From Haloterrigena sp. KLK7 (GTDB lineage: Archaea > Halobacteriota > Halobacteria > Halobacteriales > Natrialbaceae), in NCBI RefSeq assembly GCF_037914945.1, contig NZ_CP149787.1, forward strand, positions 1,426,001-1,490,000: a stretch of 64,000 bases of DNA, read 5' to 3'. Made by a program: the position numbers and the translations under genes. The notes under the pieces are model-generated. The model searched no databases. It was given only the letters and a program-made list of their open reading frames with translations, and was not told the origin of the DNA. Within the stretch, counting starts at the first letter, position 1; every line of letters begins with the position of its first letter. Below, piece by piece: positions 34,835-43,842 of this stretch.

Positions 34835-35947
34835 GTGACAGAGAAACGCGAATACGGAGACGACTATCCCGACAAGACGCTGTACATCCCGGGTCCGACC
34901 GAGGTACGCGAGGACGTCATCGAGGAGATGAGCCAGCCGATGTTCGGCCACCGGATGGACCGCATGACGGACCTCTACACGACCATCGTCGAGGACACGA
35001 AGGAGTTCCTCGGCACCGACAACGAGGTCATCATCCTCACCGGCTCGGGGACCGAGTTCATGGAGAGCTCGATCCTCAACCTCGTCGACGAGAACGTCCT
35101 CGTCACTACCTGTGGCAGTTTCAGCGAACGGCAGGCCAACGTCGCAGAACGGCTGGGTAAAACCGTCGACACCCTCGAGTACGAGTGGGGACAGGCGGTC
35201 AAGCCCGAGGACGTCCGCGAACGGCTCGAGGAGAGCGACACCGACTACGACGTCGTCACCTGCGTCATGAACGAGTCCTCGACGGGCGTCCGGAACCCCA
35301 TCGAGGAGATCGGCGACGTCGTCGCCGAGTTCGAGGACACGTACTTCGTCGTCGACGCCGTCTCCGCGCTGGGCGGCGACCTCGTCGAGATCGACGACCA
35401 CAATATTGACGTCATCTTCACGTCGGTCCAGAAGGCCTTCGCGATGCCACCCGGATTAGCGGTCTGCGTCGTCAGCGACGACGCCTACGAGCGCGAACTC
35501 GAGAGCGACTCCGCGTCGTGGTACGGCGGCTTCCAGCGCTCGCTGGATTACTACGATCGGAAGGGCCAGACCCACTCCACGCCGGCGATTCCGGTCATGC
35601 TCGCGTACCGCAAACAGATGAAACACATGCTCGAGGAGGGCCACGAGGCCCGGGACGAGCGCCACCGCGAGATGGCCGAGTACACCCGCGAGTGGGCTCG
35701 CGAGCACTTCGACATGTTCCCCGAGGAGGGCTACGAGTCCCAGACGGTCTCCTGCATCGAGAACACGCAGGGGATCGACGTCGCCGAGACCATCGACGCC
35801 GTGAGCGAGGAGTACGACTTCGTCTTCTCGAACGGCTACGGCTCGGCGCTCGGCGAGGAGACGTTCCGCATCGGGCACATGGGCGAACACGACCTCGAGT
35901 CGATTAAGGAGCTAACCGACGCCATCGAGGACGTCGCCGATCTCTGA
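34835..35947 (+). CDS. Class V PLP aminotransferase (alanine-glyoxylate/serine-pyruvate type)
   Basis: A 370-residue pyridoxal-phosphate enzyme started at GTG 34835. It opens with the diagnostic IPGPTEVREDVIEEMSQPM and GHR of small-subunit-hydrogenase-type class V aminotransferases. The middle contains MNESSTGVRNPIEE and VVDAVSALGGDLVEID, with the internal-aldimine lysine in FTSVQKAFAMPPGLAV. The C-terminal small domain ends with FRIGHMGEH, another family hallmark. Likely reactions are transamination between alanine or serine and glyoxylate or pyruvate; a phosphoserine-type role cannot be excluded. The ACCATACCATCG region before the start may be part of the promoter. Confidence 0.9.
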   Translation: MTEKREYGDDYPDKTLYIPGPTEVREDVIEEMSQPMFGHRMDRMTDLYTTIVEDTKEFLGTDNEVIILTGSGTEFMESSILNLVDENVLVTTCGSFSERQANVAERLGKTVDTLEYEWGQAVKPEDVRERLEESDTDYDVVTCVMNESSTGVRNPIEEIGDVVAEFEDTYFVVDAVSALGGDLVEIDDHNIDVIFTSVQKAFAMPPGLAVCVVSDDAYERELESDSASWYGGFQRSLDYYDRKGQTHSTPAIPVMLAYRKQMKHMLEEGHEARDERHREMAEYTREWAREHFDMFPEEGYESQTVSCIENTQGIDVAETIDAVSEEYDFVFSNGYGSALGEETFRIGHMGEHDLESIKELTDAIEDVADL

Positions 35948-36066
35948 GCTGCCGCTCGGATTCCGATTCCAGCGCGACCGCTCGGGATAGTCCGACGGTG
36001 ATGACGTCTCGAGGGTCGAGCGGGCGGCTGGAGGCGTCGGCGACACCCGGGGTGACTCGCCGTCGG

Positions 36067-37416
36067 CTACGAAAACAGCCCCCAGAGCCACTCGAGGAAG
36101 CCCGCGACGAGGTCCACGAACCGCTCGAGTAGCGACCGAAGCCCGCCGACGGGACCGCTGCTCCAGTCCGCACCCTCCGTCGCGCGCTCGTCGCCGAGCG
36201 CCGCCGGGGCGTTCACGAGCCCGTCTCCTTCCGCGCAGGTTCCGAGCACCGTCTCCGCCGTCTCGCCGAGGATCTTCCGAACCGGATCGGTCGGTCCCGG
36301 GCCGTCCTCCTCGCGAGTCTCCCAGACCAGCGCCGCGACGCCGGTGACGAACGGACACGCCATACTCGTCCCGCTCGCCTCGGCGTACTCGTTGTCGACG
36401 GTGCTCGAGGTGACGTTCGTCCCCGGCGCCAGCAGATCGACGGCCGATCCGACGCTGCTGTAGGACGCCAGCCGGTCGTTCTCGTCCATCGCAGTGACCG
36501 CGACGACGTTCTCGTGAGTCGCCGGATAGGTCATCGTCTCCGCCTCACAGGAGTCGCTCCCGTCGTTCCCCTTGTTCCCGGCCGCACAGAGCAGGAGGTG
36601 TCCCGCCGAATGCGCGGCGTCAATCGCCCTGCCGAGCGTGGAACTCTCGGCCTCGCCGCCGAGGCTCATCGAGATGATCTCGACGTCGTTGGACATACAC
36701 CAGTCGATTCCGGCGATCAGCTCGCTGTACCGGCCGGAGCCGTCGTCGCCGAGCACCTTCACGGCGTACAGGTTCGCCTCGGGAGCGACGCCGACGACGC
36801 CGCGATCGTTGTCCGACGCACCGGCGATCCCGGCGACGTGGGTCCCGTGGCCGTGGCGGTCCTCGTAGTCGCCGGCCGTCCCGTCGTTCGTGAAGTTCCG
36901 ACCGCCGGCGACCGACAGACTGCAGTGATCCGATTGGATTCCCGTGTCCAGAATCCCCACGTCGACGCCCGACCCGGACGGACCGACGTCGTGGGCGCCG
37001 ATGCGTTCCAGCCCCCAGGACGGTCGCTGGTCGGGATGGGTAGAACAGTCCGAGCCGCCGGGGGGATCGAAGATGCCCGGCAGGGACGGCGACCAGTCCC
37101 CGGGAATTCCCGTCTCGTCGTCGTCTTCGACGGACGCCACGCGGCGGTCGCGCCGCAGCTCGTCCAGTCCGCTCGAGGGCACCTTCGCGACCACGAAGTC
37201 GAAGTTGTCGTACTCGAGGACCGTCGTGCCGCCGACGGCCTCGACCACGTCGAGGAGTTCGCCGAGTTCGTCGAGCAGTCCCGTTTCGGGGTGGACGAAC
37301 ACTCGCTCGGTGTCGGTGCCGATGCCGGATTCCGCGGCTGACGCCGGCACTCCGAACAGTCCGGCCGCGGCGCCGGCCCCGATACCGCCGAGTAACCGCC
37401 GCCGACTGAGTTTCAT
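36067..37416 (-). CDS. Secreted subtilisin-family serine protease (halolysin-like)
   Basis: A 449-residue Tat-exported protease (KLSRRRLLGGIG leader, then AXA-like cleavage near residue 28). Residues about 31-105 resemble an I9 propeptide inhibitor. The peptidase S8 domain carries Asp 157 (ILDTGIQ), His 193 (HGHGTHVAG) and Ser 351 (SGTSMACP), with oxyanion Asn 281 (AAGNKGN), so it should be active. Several cysteines may form disulfides. Unlike classical halolysins it lacks a long C-terminal extension and ends with a short amphipathic, Trp-rich helix (FVDLVAGFLEWLWGLFS) that may touch the membrane. I chose ATG 37414-37416 because the Tat leader starts there. Confidence 0.93.
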   Translation of the reverse strand: MKLSRRRLLGGIGAGAAAGLFGVPASAAESGIGTDTERVFVHPETGLLDELGELLDVVEAVGGTTVLEYDNFDFVVAKVPSSGLDELRRDRRVASVEDDDETGIPGDWSPSLPGIFDPPGGSDCSTHPDQRPSWGLERIGAHDVGPSGSGVDVGILDTGIQSDHCSLSVAGGRNFTNDGTAGDYEDRHGHGTHVAGIAGASDNDRGVVGVAPEANLYAVKVLGDDGSGRYSELIAGIDWCMSNDVEIISMSLGGEAESSTLGRAIDAAHSAGHLLLCAAGNKGNDGSDSCEAETMTYPATHENVVAVTAMDENDRLASYSSVGSAVDLLAPGTNVTSSTVDNEYAEASGTSMACPFVTGVAALVWETREEDGPGPTDPVRKILGETAETVLGTCAEGDGLVNAPAALGDERATEGADWSSGPVGGLRSLLERFVDLVAGFLEWLWGLFS

Positions 37417-37670
37417 GCGCGGGTGGATGCACAAAGGCAAAATAAGTCTTCTGTATTGAATGACAGTCAGTAGAAATGATGGGTCGCGCTCTCGAGCCGC
37501 TTGACTGGACACCCTCGAGAACGCGTTTTCTGCGGCGGTGAACCTCGTTCGTACCGTCGGCGAGTGAGCGGTTCGGAGAACCCGAACGGTGCGCGGTTCT
37601 TGCCCCTACGGGACTCCGAACCGCGGAGAAGCGAACGGGGAACGAAGTGATCCGTGAGCACCGCCGTTCA

Positions 37671-37976
37671 CCGCGAGCGCCGACGGCGCTCGCGGGCCGA
37701 CGACTGACCCGGAGTGAACGAGAGCGCGGCGCAACGCGCCGCGAGTCGAGTGAACGCAGGGGAAGGAGGAGTGTCCTCGTGAGCGAAAGCGAACGAGGGC
37801 TCGGAAGACGCGAAGCGTCTTCCGATGCTTTTCATCAACGTTTTGCCGAGGGCGCGGCGAAGCCGCGCCCGTGGTTCGAAAGGCGCAAAGCGCCTTTCGT
37901 CATCAAGCGAGACCTTCGGTCTCGCGGACCTCGCGAATCTCCGATTCGCTCAGTACGAGAGAGCGAAGCTCTCTCG
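37671..37976. repeat. Array of eight perfect short hairpins with 3-base loops
   Basis: The 581-base gap 37417-37997 holds no credible gene. Within it I read eight perfect inverted repeats, each with a 3-base loop: 37671-37695 (11 bp, loop GAC), 37725-37743 (8 bp, AAC), 37802-37824 (10 bp, GAA), 37850-37870 (9 bp, GAA), 37877-37899 (10 bp, AAA), 37907-37925 (8 bp, TTC), 37933-37949 (7 bp, TCC) and 37956-37976 (9 bp, GAA). Stem sequences all differ. The last ends 21 bases from the eIF1A stop. This may be a structured transcript tail, protein-binding sites, or products of a hairpin-forming mutational process. Confidence 0.85.
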
Positions 37977-37997
37977 AACGACAGAGCAAAAGGTTGG

Positions 37998-38288
37998 TTA
38001 TTGGATATGGCCTTCCTCGCGCAGCTGGTCGGCCTCGCTCTTCTCGTAGCGCCAGGTGATGTCGGCCTTCTCGTCCTGCCAGTCCCAGGGTTCGACGAGG
38101 ACGACGTCGTCCTCGCGGATCCAGATGCGCTTTTGCATCTTACCGGGAATGCGCGCGGTGCGCTCCTGACCGTCGGCACAGCGTACTTTCACCCGATTCG
38201 CTCCGAGCATGTCCGTGACGGTCGCGAAGACCTCGTCGTCCTCGGGCATCCGGAGGTTCTTCCGACCGCCGTTACCGTCGTCGCTCAT
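37998..38288 (-). CDS. eif1A: Translation initiation factor aIF1A
   Basis: Binds the ribosomal A site and helps position initiator tRNA and mRNA. The 96-residue protein is a single OB-fold S1-like domain: [23 protein letters not shown], then the family signature [36 protein letters not shown] short acidic and basic N-terminal tail ([13 protein letters not shown]) and a charged C-terminal tail are usual for the archaeal factor. The start is ATG 38286-38288. It is transcribed alone; immediately downstream lies an unusual row of hairpins, and it is divergent from a small membrane protein gene across 123 bases. Confidence 0.97.
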   Translation of the reverse strand: MSDDGNGGRKNLRMPEDDEVFATVTDMLGANRVKVRCADGQERTARIPGKMQKRIWIREDDVVLVEPWDWQDEKADITWRYEKSEADQLREEGHIQ

Positions 38289-38411
38289 GGGCGAGCGTTC
38301 GGAGCCTAGCGGTTTAATCGTTTATCAACGCGAGGAGCGGACCCGACGCCGACGGCGACTCGAAACCGGAAAACCACGCCGTTTATTTCCTTCGGCTAGG
38401 CAGTGCTAGGT

Positions 38412-38591
38412 ATGCTGAAGAATCTCGACGCGTTCGGTATCATCGGGCTCCTGATTCTGCTCGGCGGGATCGGACTCATCGCATATGCGAACCCGCTGAT
38501 CGCGCTCGGTATCGCGCTCGTGGTCGCCGGACTCGGACTGGTCGTCAAGTCCCTGATCTCGGGGATGCTCCAGAACTTCGGGATGTTCTGA
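38412..38591 (+). CDS. Small two-helix membrane protein (DUF7470-like)
   Basis: A 59-residue protein started at ATG 38412 (MLKNLDAFGIIGLLILLGGI), consisting almost wholly of two hydrophobic helices joined by ANPLIALG, with the pattern LVVAGLGLVVKSLI in the second. It matches in outline a haloarchaeal small membrane family of unknown function. The GTG nine bases upstream is a less likely start. CGTTTATTTCC at 38381-38391 is a plausible TATA region. The protein may be a subunit or modulator; nothing decides. Confidence 0.65.
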   Translation: MLKNLDAFGIIGLLILLGGIGLIAYANPLIALGIALVVAGLGLVVKSLISGMLQNFGMF

Positions 38592-38690
38592 TCGGCCGAT
38601 CGCCAGCCGGTGAGCGCGGCGTCGACGGCGGCATACCACCGTTGCGAGTGCGCTCCGAAACGTTTTGGCGATCCGTCGACGTGTTCGCGT

Positions 38691-38945
38691 ATGGGCTACT
38701 CACTGCACTACTACGATCTCGTCTTGCTGTGTATCGCCGCGAGCCTCGGCCTCGGCGCGGGGATCGGCTACGCGACTGCGATCGAGATCGAGACCTCGAT
38801 CGCCGTCCTCGGCCTCGTCGCGATCGGCTTCATCGTACACGCGCTGTTCGTCAACGGGCCAGTCGATCAGCCCGAGGAACTGACCGAGGAAGTCGAACTC
38901 GAGGAGGTACCGCAGGTGCTGTCGCCGGTGGACTCGCCGGAGTAG
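38691..38945 (+). CDS. Small membrane protein with acidic tail
   Basis: An 84-residue protein started at ATG 38691 (MGYSLHYYDLVLLCIAASLG). Two helices fill residues 8-27 and 37-55, followed by a very acidic C-terminal tail (EELTEEVELEEVPQ). The function is unknown. Its TAG at 38943-38945 directly abuts the stop codon of the convergent DUF460 gene, with no intervening base. AACGTTTTGGCG around 38660 may serve as a promoter element, but the evidence is weak. Confidence 0.7.
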   Translation: MGYSLHYYDLVLLCIAASLGLGAGIGYATAIEIETSIAVLGLVAIGFIVHALFVNGPVDQPEELTEEVELEEVPQVLSPVDSPE

Positions 38946-40922
38946 TCAGACCTCGTTGTCGCCGGCGCGGTGTTCGCTGATGAGTTGATCGACCATCGAC
39001 GCCTTTCGATCGCGCCGGCGTTCCTCGGCGCGGTCGTGCCAGTCGTCGATGACGGCCTCGACGTCGTCCTCGCGGGCGACGGCGAGTTCGTCGACCTCCT
39101 GCATGGCGACGTCGTCGGCGGGGCCGACCGGGATCTCCTCCTCGAAGAGGATCTCGTCGGCGATCTCCGAGAGCCCGCCGTCCTTCAGGATGACGCGTGG
39201 TTCGAACCCCGCGAGCAGTTCGGCCGTCGATCGGCCCGCACCGCTGGCGTCGCGAAGGTAGACGACGTCGTCGGAAGCGATCCCGTACTGGTCGTCGGCC
39301 TCGCGGATCGCGCCCTTGGTGAACTTCTCGACGACCTTGACCGGGACCAGCCCCTCCTTCTTCGCGGAGACGTCGCTGAAGTTCGAGTGGTCGAGCTTCC
39401 AGAGGGCCTTCATCCGCTCGACCTTCGACTCGAGTTCGTCGACCTCCTCCCGGGCCGCGTCGCGCTCGCTCTCCAAGCGATCGGCCTTCCGCTCCAAGCG
39501 GCTGACCTCGCGGTCCTTGCGGACCTGCGTGCGCTCCTCGCGGCGCTTGAGGGTGAGTTCCGACTCGAGTTCCTCGATGCGCTCGTCGCGCTCCTCGACG
39601 CGGCCCTCGAGGGTCTCGACGTGGTCCTGGAGGCGTTCGACCTGTCGCTCGAGCTGTTTGATCCGCTTTTCCTCCTCGGTGAGTTCGCGGGGTTCGTGTT
39701 CGGTCGACTCCTCTTCGCCGCCGGTATCGTCGTCGTTCAGGTCCGTGAGAACGGCCTCGACGCTCTCCTCGCCGGCGACGACGCGGGCAGTGACCTCGCC
39801 GCGGTCGATCCCCGGCGGGAGTTTGTCGGCGATGCGGTCGAACTGATCCTCGTGGGCGTCGACGGCGTACAGCGCCGCGGCCATCGCGTCGCGCTGGTGG
39901 TCGTTATCGTAGGGTTCCTCGCGCGTGCGGTGCTGTTTCTCGTCGACCGGGAGATCGCTGTCGGGGGCCCAGCCCGCGGCGTCGAAGCTCCGGCGGAACT
40001 TCTCGACCGTCTCGGGCATCGGCGTCACGTCCGCGGCGACGATGATCGGCCGGCCCCGCTCGACGATCCACTCGATCACGTCGGCGGTGTCGCTGGTGCG
40101 AGAGCTCCAGACGTCCAACACCTCGCCCTCGAGCGAGACGATGGCGACCGCGGTCGTCGTCCCGGGGTCGATGCCGACGATGACGTGGTCGCGGCGCTTG
40201 ACGAGCGGCCTGAACTCGATGCCGTCGCGGCGCTCGCGCTCGATTTCGACGCGGACGTCGCCCGATCGATTGCGCGAGACGGGGATGTCCTGCGGACGGG
40301 CCTCGACGGTGAAGACCGCGTTGGCGAAGCCGCCGTAGGCCTCCCGGACGTCCCGCTCGTACTCGAGGTTGGCGTCCTCGAGTTCGGACTCGACCTCGCG
40401 GGCCCGTTTCCTGACCGAGCCGTGGATGCGGCGGGTGTAGCGATCCTCGCTCCAGCCGCCGCTGCCGGTCGAGCGCCCCCTCGAGACCTTGACCGTCGTG
40501 GTGTCCGTGAACGCGGAGACCTCGTGGCCGACGTTGTGGGCGGCCAGCCGGGCCGCGGCCTCGGCCTCCTGCATGGGATCCTTCCCGTAAGGGATGCCGT
40601 GGCGTTTCGCGACCCTGGAGAGCGGTTCGGGCTGTTCGGCGCCGGTCACCTGGACGAGCTTCGTCCCGGCGGGCAGGGAGCCCAGAAAGTGGATGAGCTG
40701 GTCTTTGTCGGCGGCCAGCTCGTACATATTGTCCGTCGCGACGATCGCCGGCTCCTCGTCGTCGATCAGTCGCCGGAGCTTGCGGTGGGTGACGACGTCT
40801 CGAGTGACGTCCTCGCCGTCGTAGACCGCCAGCGCGTACGACGGGGCGTCCCCGCGCACGTCGCCGCTCTGGATGTCGACTCCGAAGACGACCGCATCGA
40901 GCGCACTCGTTCGCGTACTCAC
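38946..40922 (-). CDS. DUF460 protein with RNase H-like fold and coiled coil
   Basis: A 658-residue protein started at GTG 40920-40922 (reading MSTRTSALDAVVFGVDIQSG). Two RNase H-like segments are visible: VVFGVDIQSGDVRG near the start and VIVGIDPGTTTAVAIVSLEG at about 245, the latter with the RuvC/YqgF-type DPGTT core followed by an acidic site near VAADVTPMP and HQRDAMAAALYA. Residues about 415-540 form a long coiled coil, and a C-terminal domain follows. Archaeal DUF460 proteins are widespread but have no settled role; nuclease or nucleic-acid-processing activity is inferred from the fold. The upstream side contains a hairpin cluster. Confidence 0.83.
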   Translation of the reverse strand: MSTRTSALDAVVFGVDIQSGDVRGDAPSYALAVYDGEDVTRDVVTHRKLRRLIDDEEPAIVATDNMYELAADKDQLIHFLGSLPAGTKLVQVTGAEQPEPLSRVAKRHGIPYGKDPMQEAEAAARLAAHNVGHEVSAFTDTTTVKVSRGRSTGSGGWSEDRYTRRIHGSVRKRAREVESELEDANLEYERDVREAYGGFANAVFTVEARPQDIPVSRNRSGDVRVEIERERRDGIEFRPLVKRRDHVIVGIDPGTTTAVAIVSLEGEVLDVWSSRTSDTADVIEWIVERGRPIIVAADVTPMPETVEKFRRSFDAAGWAPDSDLPVDEKQHRTREEPYDNDHQRDAMAAALYAVDAHEDQFDRIADKLPPGIDRGEVTARVVAGEESVEAVLTDLNDDDTGGEEESTEHEPRELTEEEKRIKQLERQVERLQDHVETLEGRVEERDERIEELESELTLKRREERTQVRKDREVSRLERKADRLESERDAAREEVDELESKVERMKALWKLDHSNFSDVSAKKEGLVPVKVVEKFTKGAIREADDQYGIASDDVVYLRDASGAGRSTAELLAGFEPRVILKDGGLSEIADEILFEEEIPVGPADDVAMQEVDELAVAREDDVEAVIDDWHDRAEERRRDRKASMVDQLISEHRAGDNEV

Positions 40923-41084
40923 AGCGGGCCATAGGGGCGAGTCGAGTATAAATCCGGCGCGGGTTCGCACGATGTCGTCGAGGTACGTATTGAACGTAGA
41001 CTGGATGGAGGCGATGGTGAAACGAAGTGTCCTGCTACCGTGGCAACGGGGACTCACCACGCCCTCCCCAGCCGGTTTCTGCTC

Positions 41085-41262
41085 ACGGGCGCGGAGCGCC
41101 CGTTCGCACGGTCCGCGGAACCGTTGGTTCCGCGCTACGCTCGTTCACGACGTTCACTCGCTCATCCACAGTCAGAGCAAGCTCTGACAAGTCTTCGCGA
41201 GTTTCACGAGCGAAGACTTCGCACGAGTTCGGACTGCGGTTCGTCGATGACTCACCGCAGTC
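41085..41262. repeat. Second cluster of short perfect hairpins
   Basis: The 454-base gap 40923-41376, between rnz and the DUF460 gene, holds no gene. It contains perfect inverted repeats at 41085-41103 (8 bp, loop GGA), 41114-41134 (9 bp, loop GTT), 41171-41188 (8 bp, 2-base loop), 41189-41219 (10 bp, 11-base loop) and 41232-41262 (9 bp, 13-base loop). They are of the same style as the array near eIF1A, and again lie beyond the stop codon of the upstream minus-strand gene. Confidence 0.75.
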
Positions 41263-41376
41263 AAGCGTGCGCCACCGCACGCCGGTTGTGACGGCTCGAG
41301 CGCTCTGTAGACTTCTGTCTCGATCGGCGACGGATAGTCGAGCCGCTCGGAAACGGAGCCCGAGGTTCGATCCGAG

Positions 41377-42321
41377 CTATTCCGATTCGCCGTCCGGATA
41401 CGGAATCTCGAGTTCGTCGCCGTCGTCGGGGACGAAAACGCTCCCGGCGTCGCCCGCGAAGACCTCGCGGGCCTGTGCCTCGTGGTCGTCGGTGTGACCC
41501 GCGTAGCGCGAGGAGAGGTGCATCAGCGCGAGCCGATCCGCGCCGGCCCGGGTGGCGATCTCGGCGGCCTGGCGGGCCGTCGAGTGGGCCGTCTCGGCGG
41601 CGCGGTCGGCCCGATCGTCGGCGAACGTGGCGTCGTGGATCAGCAGATCGGGCTCGTCGGCGGCCTCGACCGTCGCCGCCGCGGGGCGGGTGTCGCCGGT
41701 GTACACGATCGACCGGCCGGGACGGGGGTCGCCGACGACCTGCTCGGGTTCGACGACGGTCCCGTCCTCGAGTTCGACCGGCTCGCCCTCGTGGAGTTTC
41801 GAGAACTTCGGTCCCACCGGTACCCCCAACTCTTCGGCGCGCTCGCGGTCGAATCGGCCCTTGCGGTCGTCCTCGACGAGGGCGTAGCCGACCGAGCGGG
41901 CGTCGTGGTCGGTCGCGAACGCGCGGACCTCGTACTCGTCGGCGCGGTAGGCCACGTCGCCGTCGCCGACCTCGTTGATCCGGACGGGAAACGAGGGGCG
42001 GTTTCCGAGGGCGTTCACCAGCCCCTTCAGCTGGCGGCGCGTCCCGTGGGGCGCGTGGATCGCCAGCGGCTCCTCGCGGTCGTTGAAGTCCATCGTCTGG
42101 AGCAGCCCGGGAATCCCGAGGACGTGGTCGCCGTGGAGGTGCGTGACGAACAGGTGCGAGACCGAAAACCCCGTCCCGAAGCGCATCATCTGGCGCTGGG
42201 TCCCCTCGCCGGCGTCGAACAGCAGCTCCTCGCCCTCTCGAGCGACGAAGATCGCGCTCGGGTTCCGCTCGGTCGTCGGGATCGCTCCGGCCGTCCCCAG
42301 AAACGTCACGCGCAGTGGCAT
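41377..42321 (-). CDS. rnz: Ribonuclease Z (tRNA 3' processing)
   Basis: Cuts the 3' trailer from tRNA precursors. The 314-residue metallo-beta-lactamase-fold protein starts MPLRVTFLGTAGAIPTTERN, exactly as the short RNase Z family does, and contains the metal motif FVTHLHGDHVLGIPGLL, the later ligands in YTGDTRP and IHDATFADD, and LMHLSSRY as the final histidine block. The flexible-arm region (about 145-190) is present. The start is ATG 42319-42321. It is divergent from the surface protein at 42662 and followed by the hairpin cluster, which may be its transcript tail. Confidence 0.96.
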   Translation of the reverse strand: MPLRVTFLGTAGAIPTTERNPSAIFVAREGEELLFDAGEGTQRQMMRFGTGFSVSHLFVTHLHGDHVLGIPGLLQTMDFNDREEPLAIHAPHGTRRQLKGLVNALGNRPSFPVRINEVGDGDVAYRADEYEVRAFATDHDARSVGYALVEDDRKGRFDRERAEELGVPVGPKFSKLHEGEPVELEDGTVVEPEQVVGDPRPGRSIVYTGDTRPAAATVEAADEPDLLIHDATFADDRADRAAETAHSTARQAAEIATRAGADRLALMHLSSRYAGHTDDHEAQAREVFAGDAGSVFVPDDGDELEIPYPDGESE

Positions 42322-42661
42322 CAGTGGCTCCTCCGGCTGCCGGCACTAAACCCCCTTCGGATGGCCACTGGGGCCGTCTCCGCCTCGAGAGGGCATCGAG
42401 CCGCGGGGACTGACTCGAGAGCGATTCCGGCGGTTCGGGAGCGGTCGACGGTTCGGAGTGCCGGCGCGCTCGAGTCGGTATCGCGTCCGCGCGTTCGGTC
42501 CGAGTGCCCTCGCAACCGGCCGAGCCACGGGACGGAGCCGGGCGTGAACGGTTTCGAACGATTTCGACTCGCGCGAAGGCGGCGAAACCGCTCCACGCCG
42601 TGCGAACGGACTCGGTATTTTACGTCCGTCGAGCCCCTACCCACGGACGATACCACCCCCA
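42322..42661 (+). promoter_or_regulatory. 340-base spacer with promoter for the gene at 42662
   Basis: No gene is visible here. GGTATTTTACG at 42614-42624 lies about 38-48 bases before the ATG at 42662 and is the best TATA candidate, giving a leader of 10-20 bases. An 8-bp inverted repeat (CGGTTTCG with CGAAACCG) occurs around 42550-42590. The promoter of rnz must also lie at the left end, but is not obvious. Confidence 0.4.
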
Positions 42662-43783
42662 ATGAGTTCAGGACTGACGTTCGGTACGATCAAGCGGGTC
42701 GGCGCGATCCTGCTCGCGATCGCGATCGTACTCGCGGCGGGGATCGTCATCTTCCAGGCCCCCGCGATATTCGGCGTCGAGGAGAATCCCGACGCGTCGA
42801 TCACGTTCGACGACCAGCGCGGCGACGGGGAATCGGTCACCGTCGACGAGGTCAGCCTCTCTGACGGCGGCTTCGTCGTCGTGGCCGGGAGCGACGGCGA
42901 GACGGTGGCCGTCTCCGACTACCTCGAGGCGGGGACCCACGAGAACGTGACCGTCGAGCGCGGCGAGGACGCCCAGACCGAACTCGTCGGTCAGCTCACC
43001 GCGACGGTCCACCGCGACAGCGACGGCGACGAGAGCTACGACTACGGCGACAGCGACGGCGAAGACGATCAGCCCTACCTCGCGGACGGCTACCCGGTCT
43101 CGGACACCGCGACGGTGACCGGCGACACCGAGGACGCGCTCGACGACTCCTTCAGGGTCGAGTCCCTCAGCGCGCCCGACTCGGCGACGACCAACGAGAC
43201 GATCGAGGTCAGCGCCGAGATCGCCAATCCGAGCGATCTGGGGAGCCAGCAGAGCGTCGAACTGCGACTCGACGGCGCCGTCCTCGAGCAGCAGGCCCTG
43301 GAGCTGGGGGCCGGAGAGACCGGCGAGGTCACCTTCGAGATCAACACGACCGGCCTCGCGGCAGGCAACCGAACCGTCGGCGTCTACACCGAGGGCGACG
43401 GGGAGCTCAGCGAGATCGAACTCACGTTCCACACGACGCCCGGGATCGACATCGTCGAGGCGAGCGACGACGCGATCACAGCGGACGTCGCGACGCCCCG
43501 GGAGGGATTCGTCGCCGTCCGGGACGCGAACGACACCGTCGTCGGGACCAGCGACGGATTCGGACCCGGCGAACACGGGAACGTCACCGTCGAATTCGAC
43601 GAGAACGCGACCGTCGAGGACGACGACGAGCTGACCGCGCTCGTCGCGACGGGCGACCCGAGCGCCCCCGAGAACGCGACGCCGCTCGAGTACGAGGGCG
43701 AGCGCATCGAGACGACGTTCACGCTCGCCGACGTCGCGGGTGGGAACGGTGCGGGCAACGAGAGCGAGACCGACGGCGAGTAA
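42662..43783 (+). CDS. Membrane-anchored protein with DUF7282-like and CARDB-like domains
   Basis: A 373-residue protein started at ATG 42662. One membrane helix (about 12-35, GAILLAIAIVLAAGIVIFQ) anchors it, with the remainder outside. A first beta-rich domain (about 44-155) reads ITFDDQRGDGESVTVDEVSLSDGGFVVV, typical of the DUF7282 repeat, and a similar but diverged copy returns near 260-350 (FVAVRDANDTVVGTSDGFGPGEHGNVTV). Between them (about 165-250) lies a CARDB-like module with ANPSDLGSQQSVELRLDG. The protein ends in an acidic Asn/Glu tail. Several N-x-S/T glycosylation sequons are present. The role is unknown, probably adhesion or surface structure. It precedes the RFC gene by 59 bases. 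Confidence 0.8.
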   Translation: MSSGLTFGTIKRVGAILLAIAIVLAAGIVIFQAPAIFGVEENPDASITFDDQRGDGESVTVDEVSLSDGGFVVVAGSDGETVAVSDYLEAGTHENVTVERGEDAQTELVGQLTATVHRDSDGDESYDYGDSDGEDDQPYLADGYPVSDTATVTGDTEDALDDSFRVESLSAPDSATTNETIEVSAEIANPSDLGSQQSVELRLDGAVLEQQALELGAGETGEVTFEINTTGLAAGNRTVGVYTEGDGELSEIELTFHTTPGIDIVEASDDAITADVATPREGFVAVRDANDTVVGTSDGFGPGEHGNVTVEFDENATVEDDDELTALVATGDPSAPENATPLEYEGERIETTFTLADVAGGNGAGNESETDGE

Positions 43784-43842
43784 CGAGAAGCGGCGGCGAC
43801 GGACCGACCGATTCTTACCCCGGCCGGCCCTACGGACGGCCG

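Noticed and set aside
37647-38309. A plus-strand open frame of 220 codons across the hairpin array
   Set aside because: Its translation is Arg-rich and palindromic, it overlaps the eIF1A gene on the other strand, and it has no protein-like pattern.
38970-40934. A plus-strand open frame of 654 codons
   Set aside because: It is the mirror of the DUF460 gene; the minus-strand reading has RNase H-like motifs and a coiled coil, while this one has no motifs.
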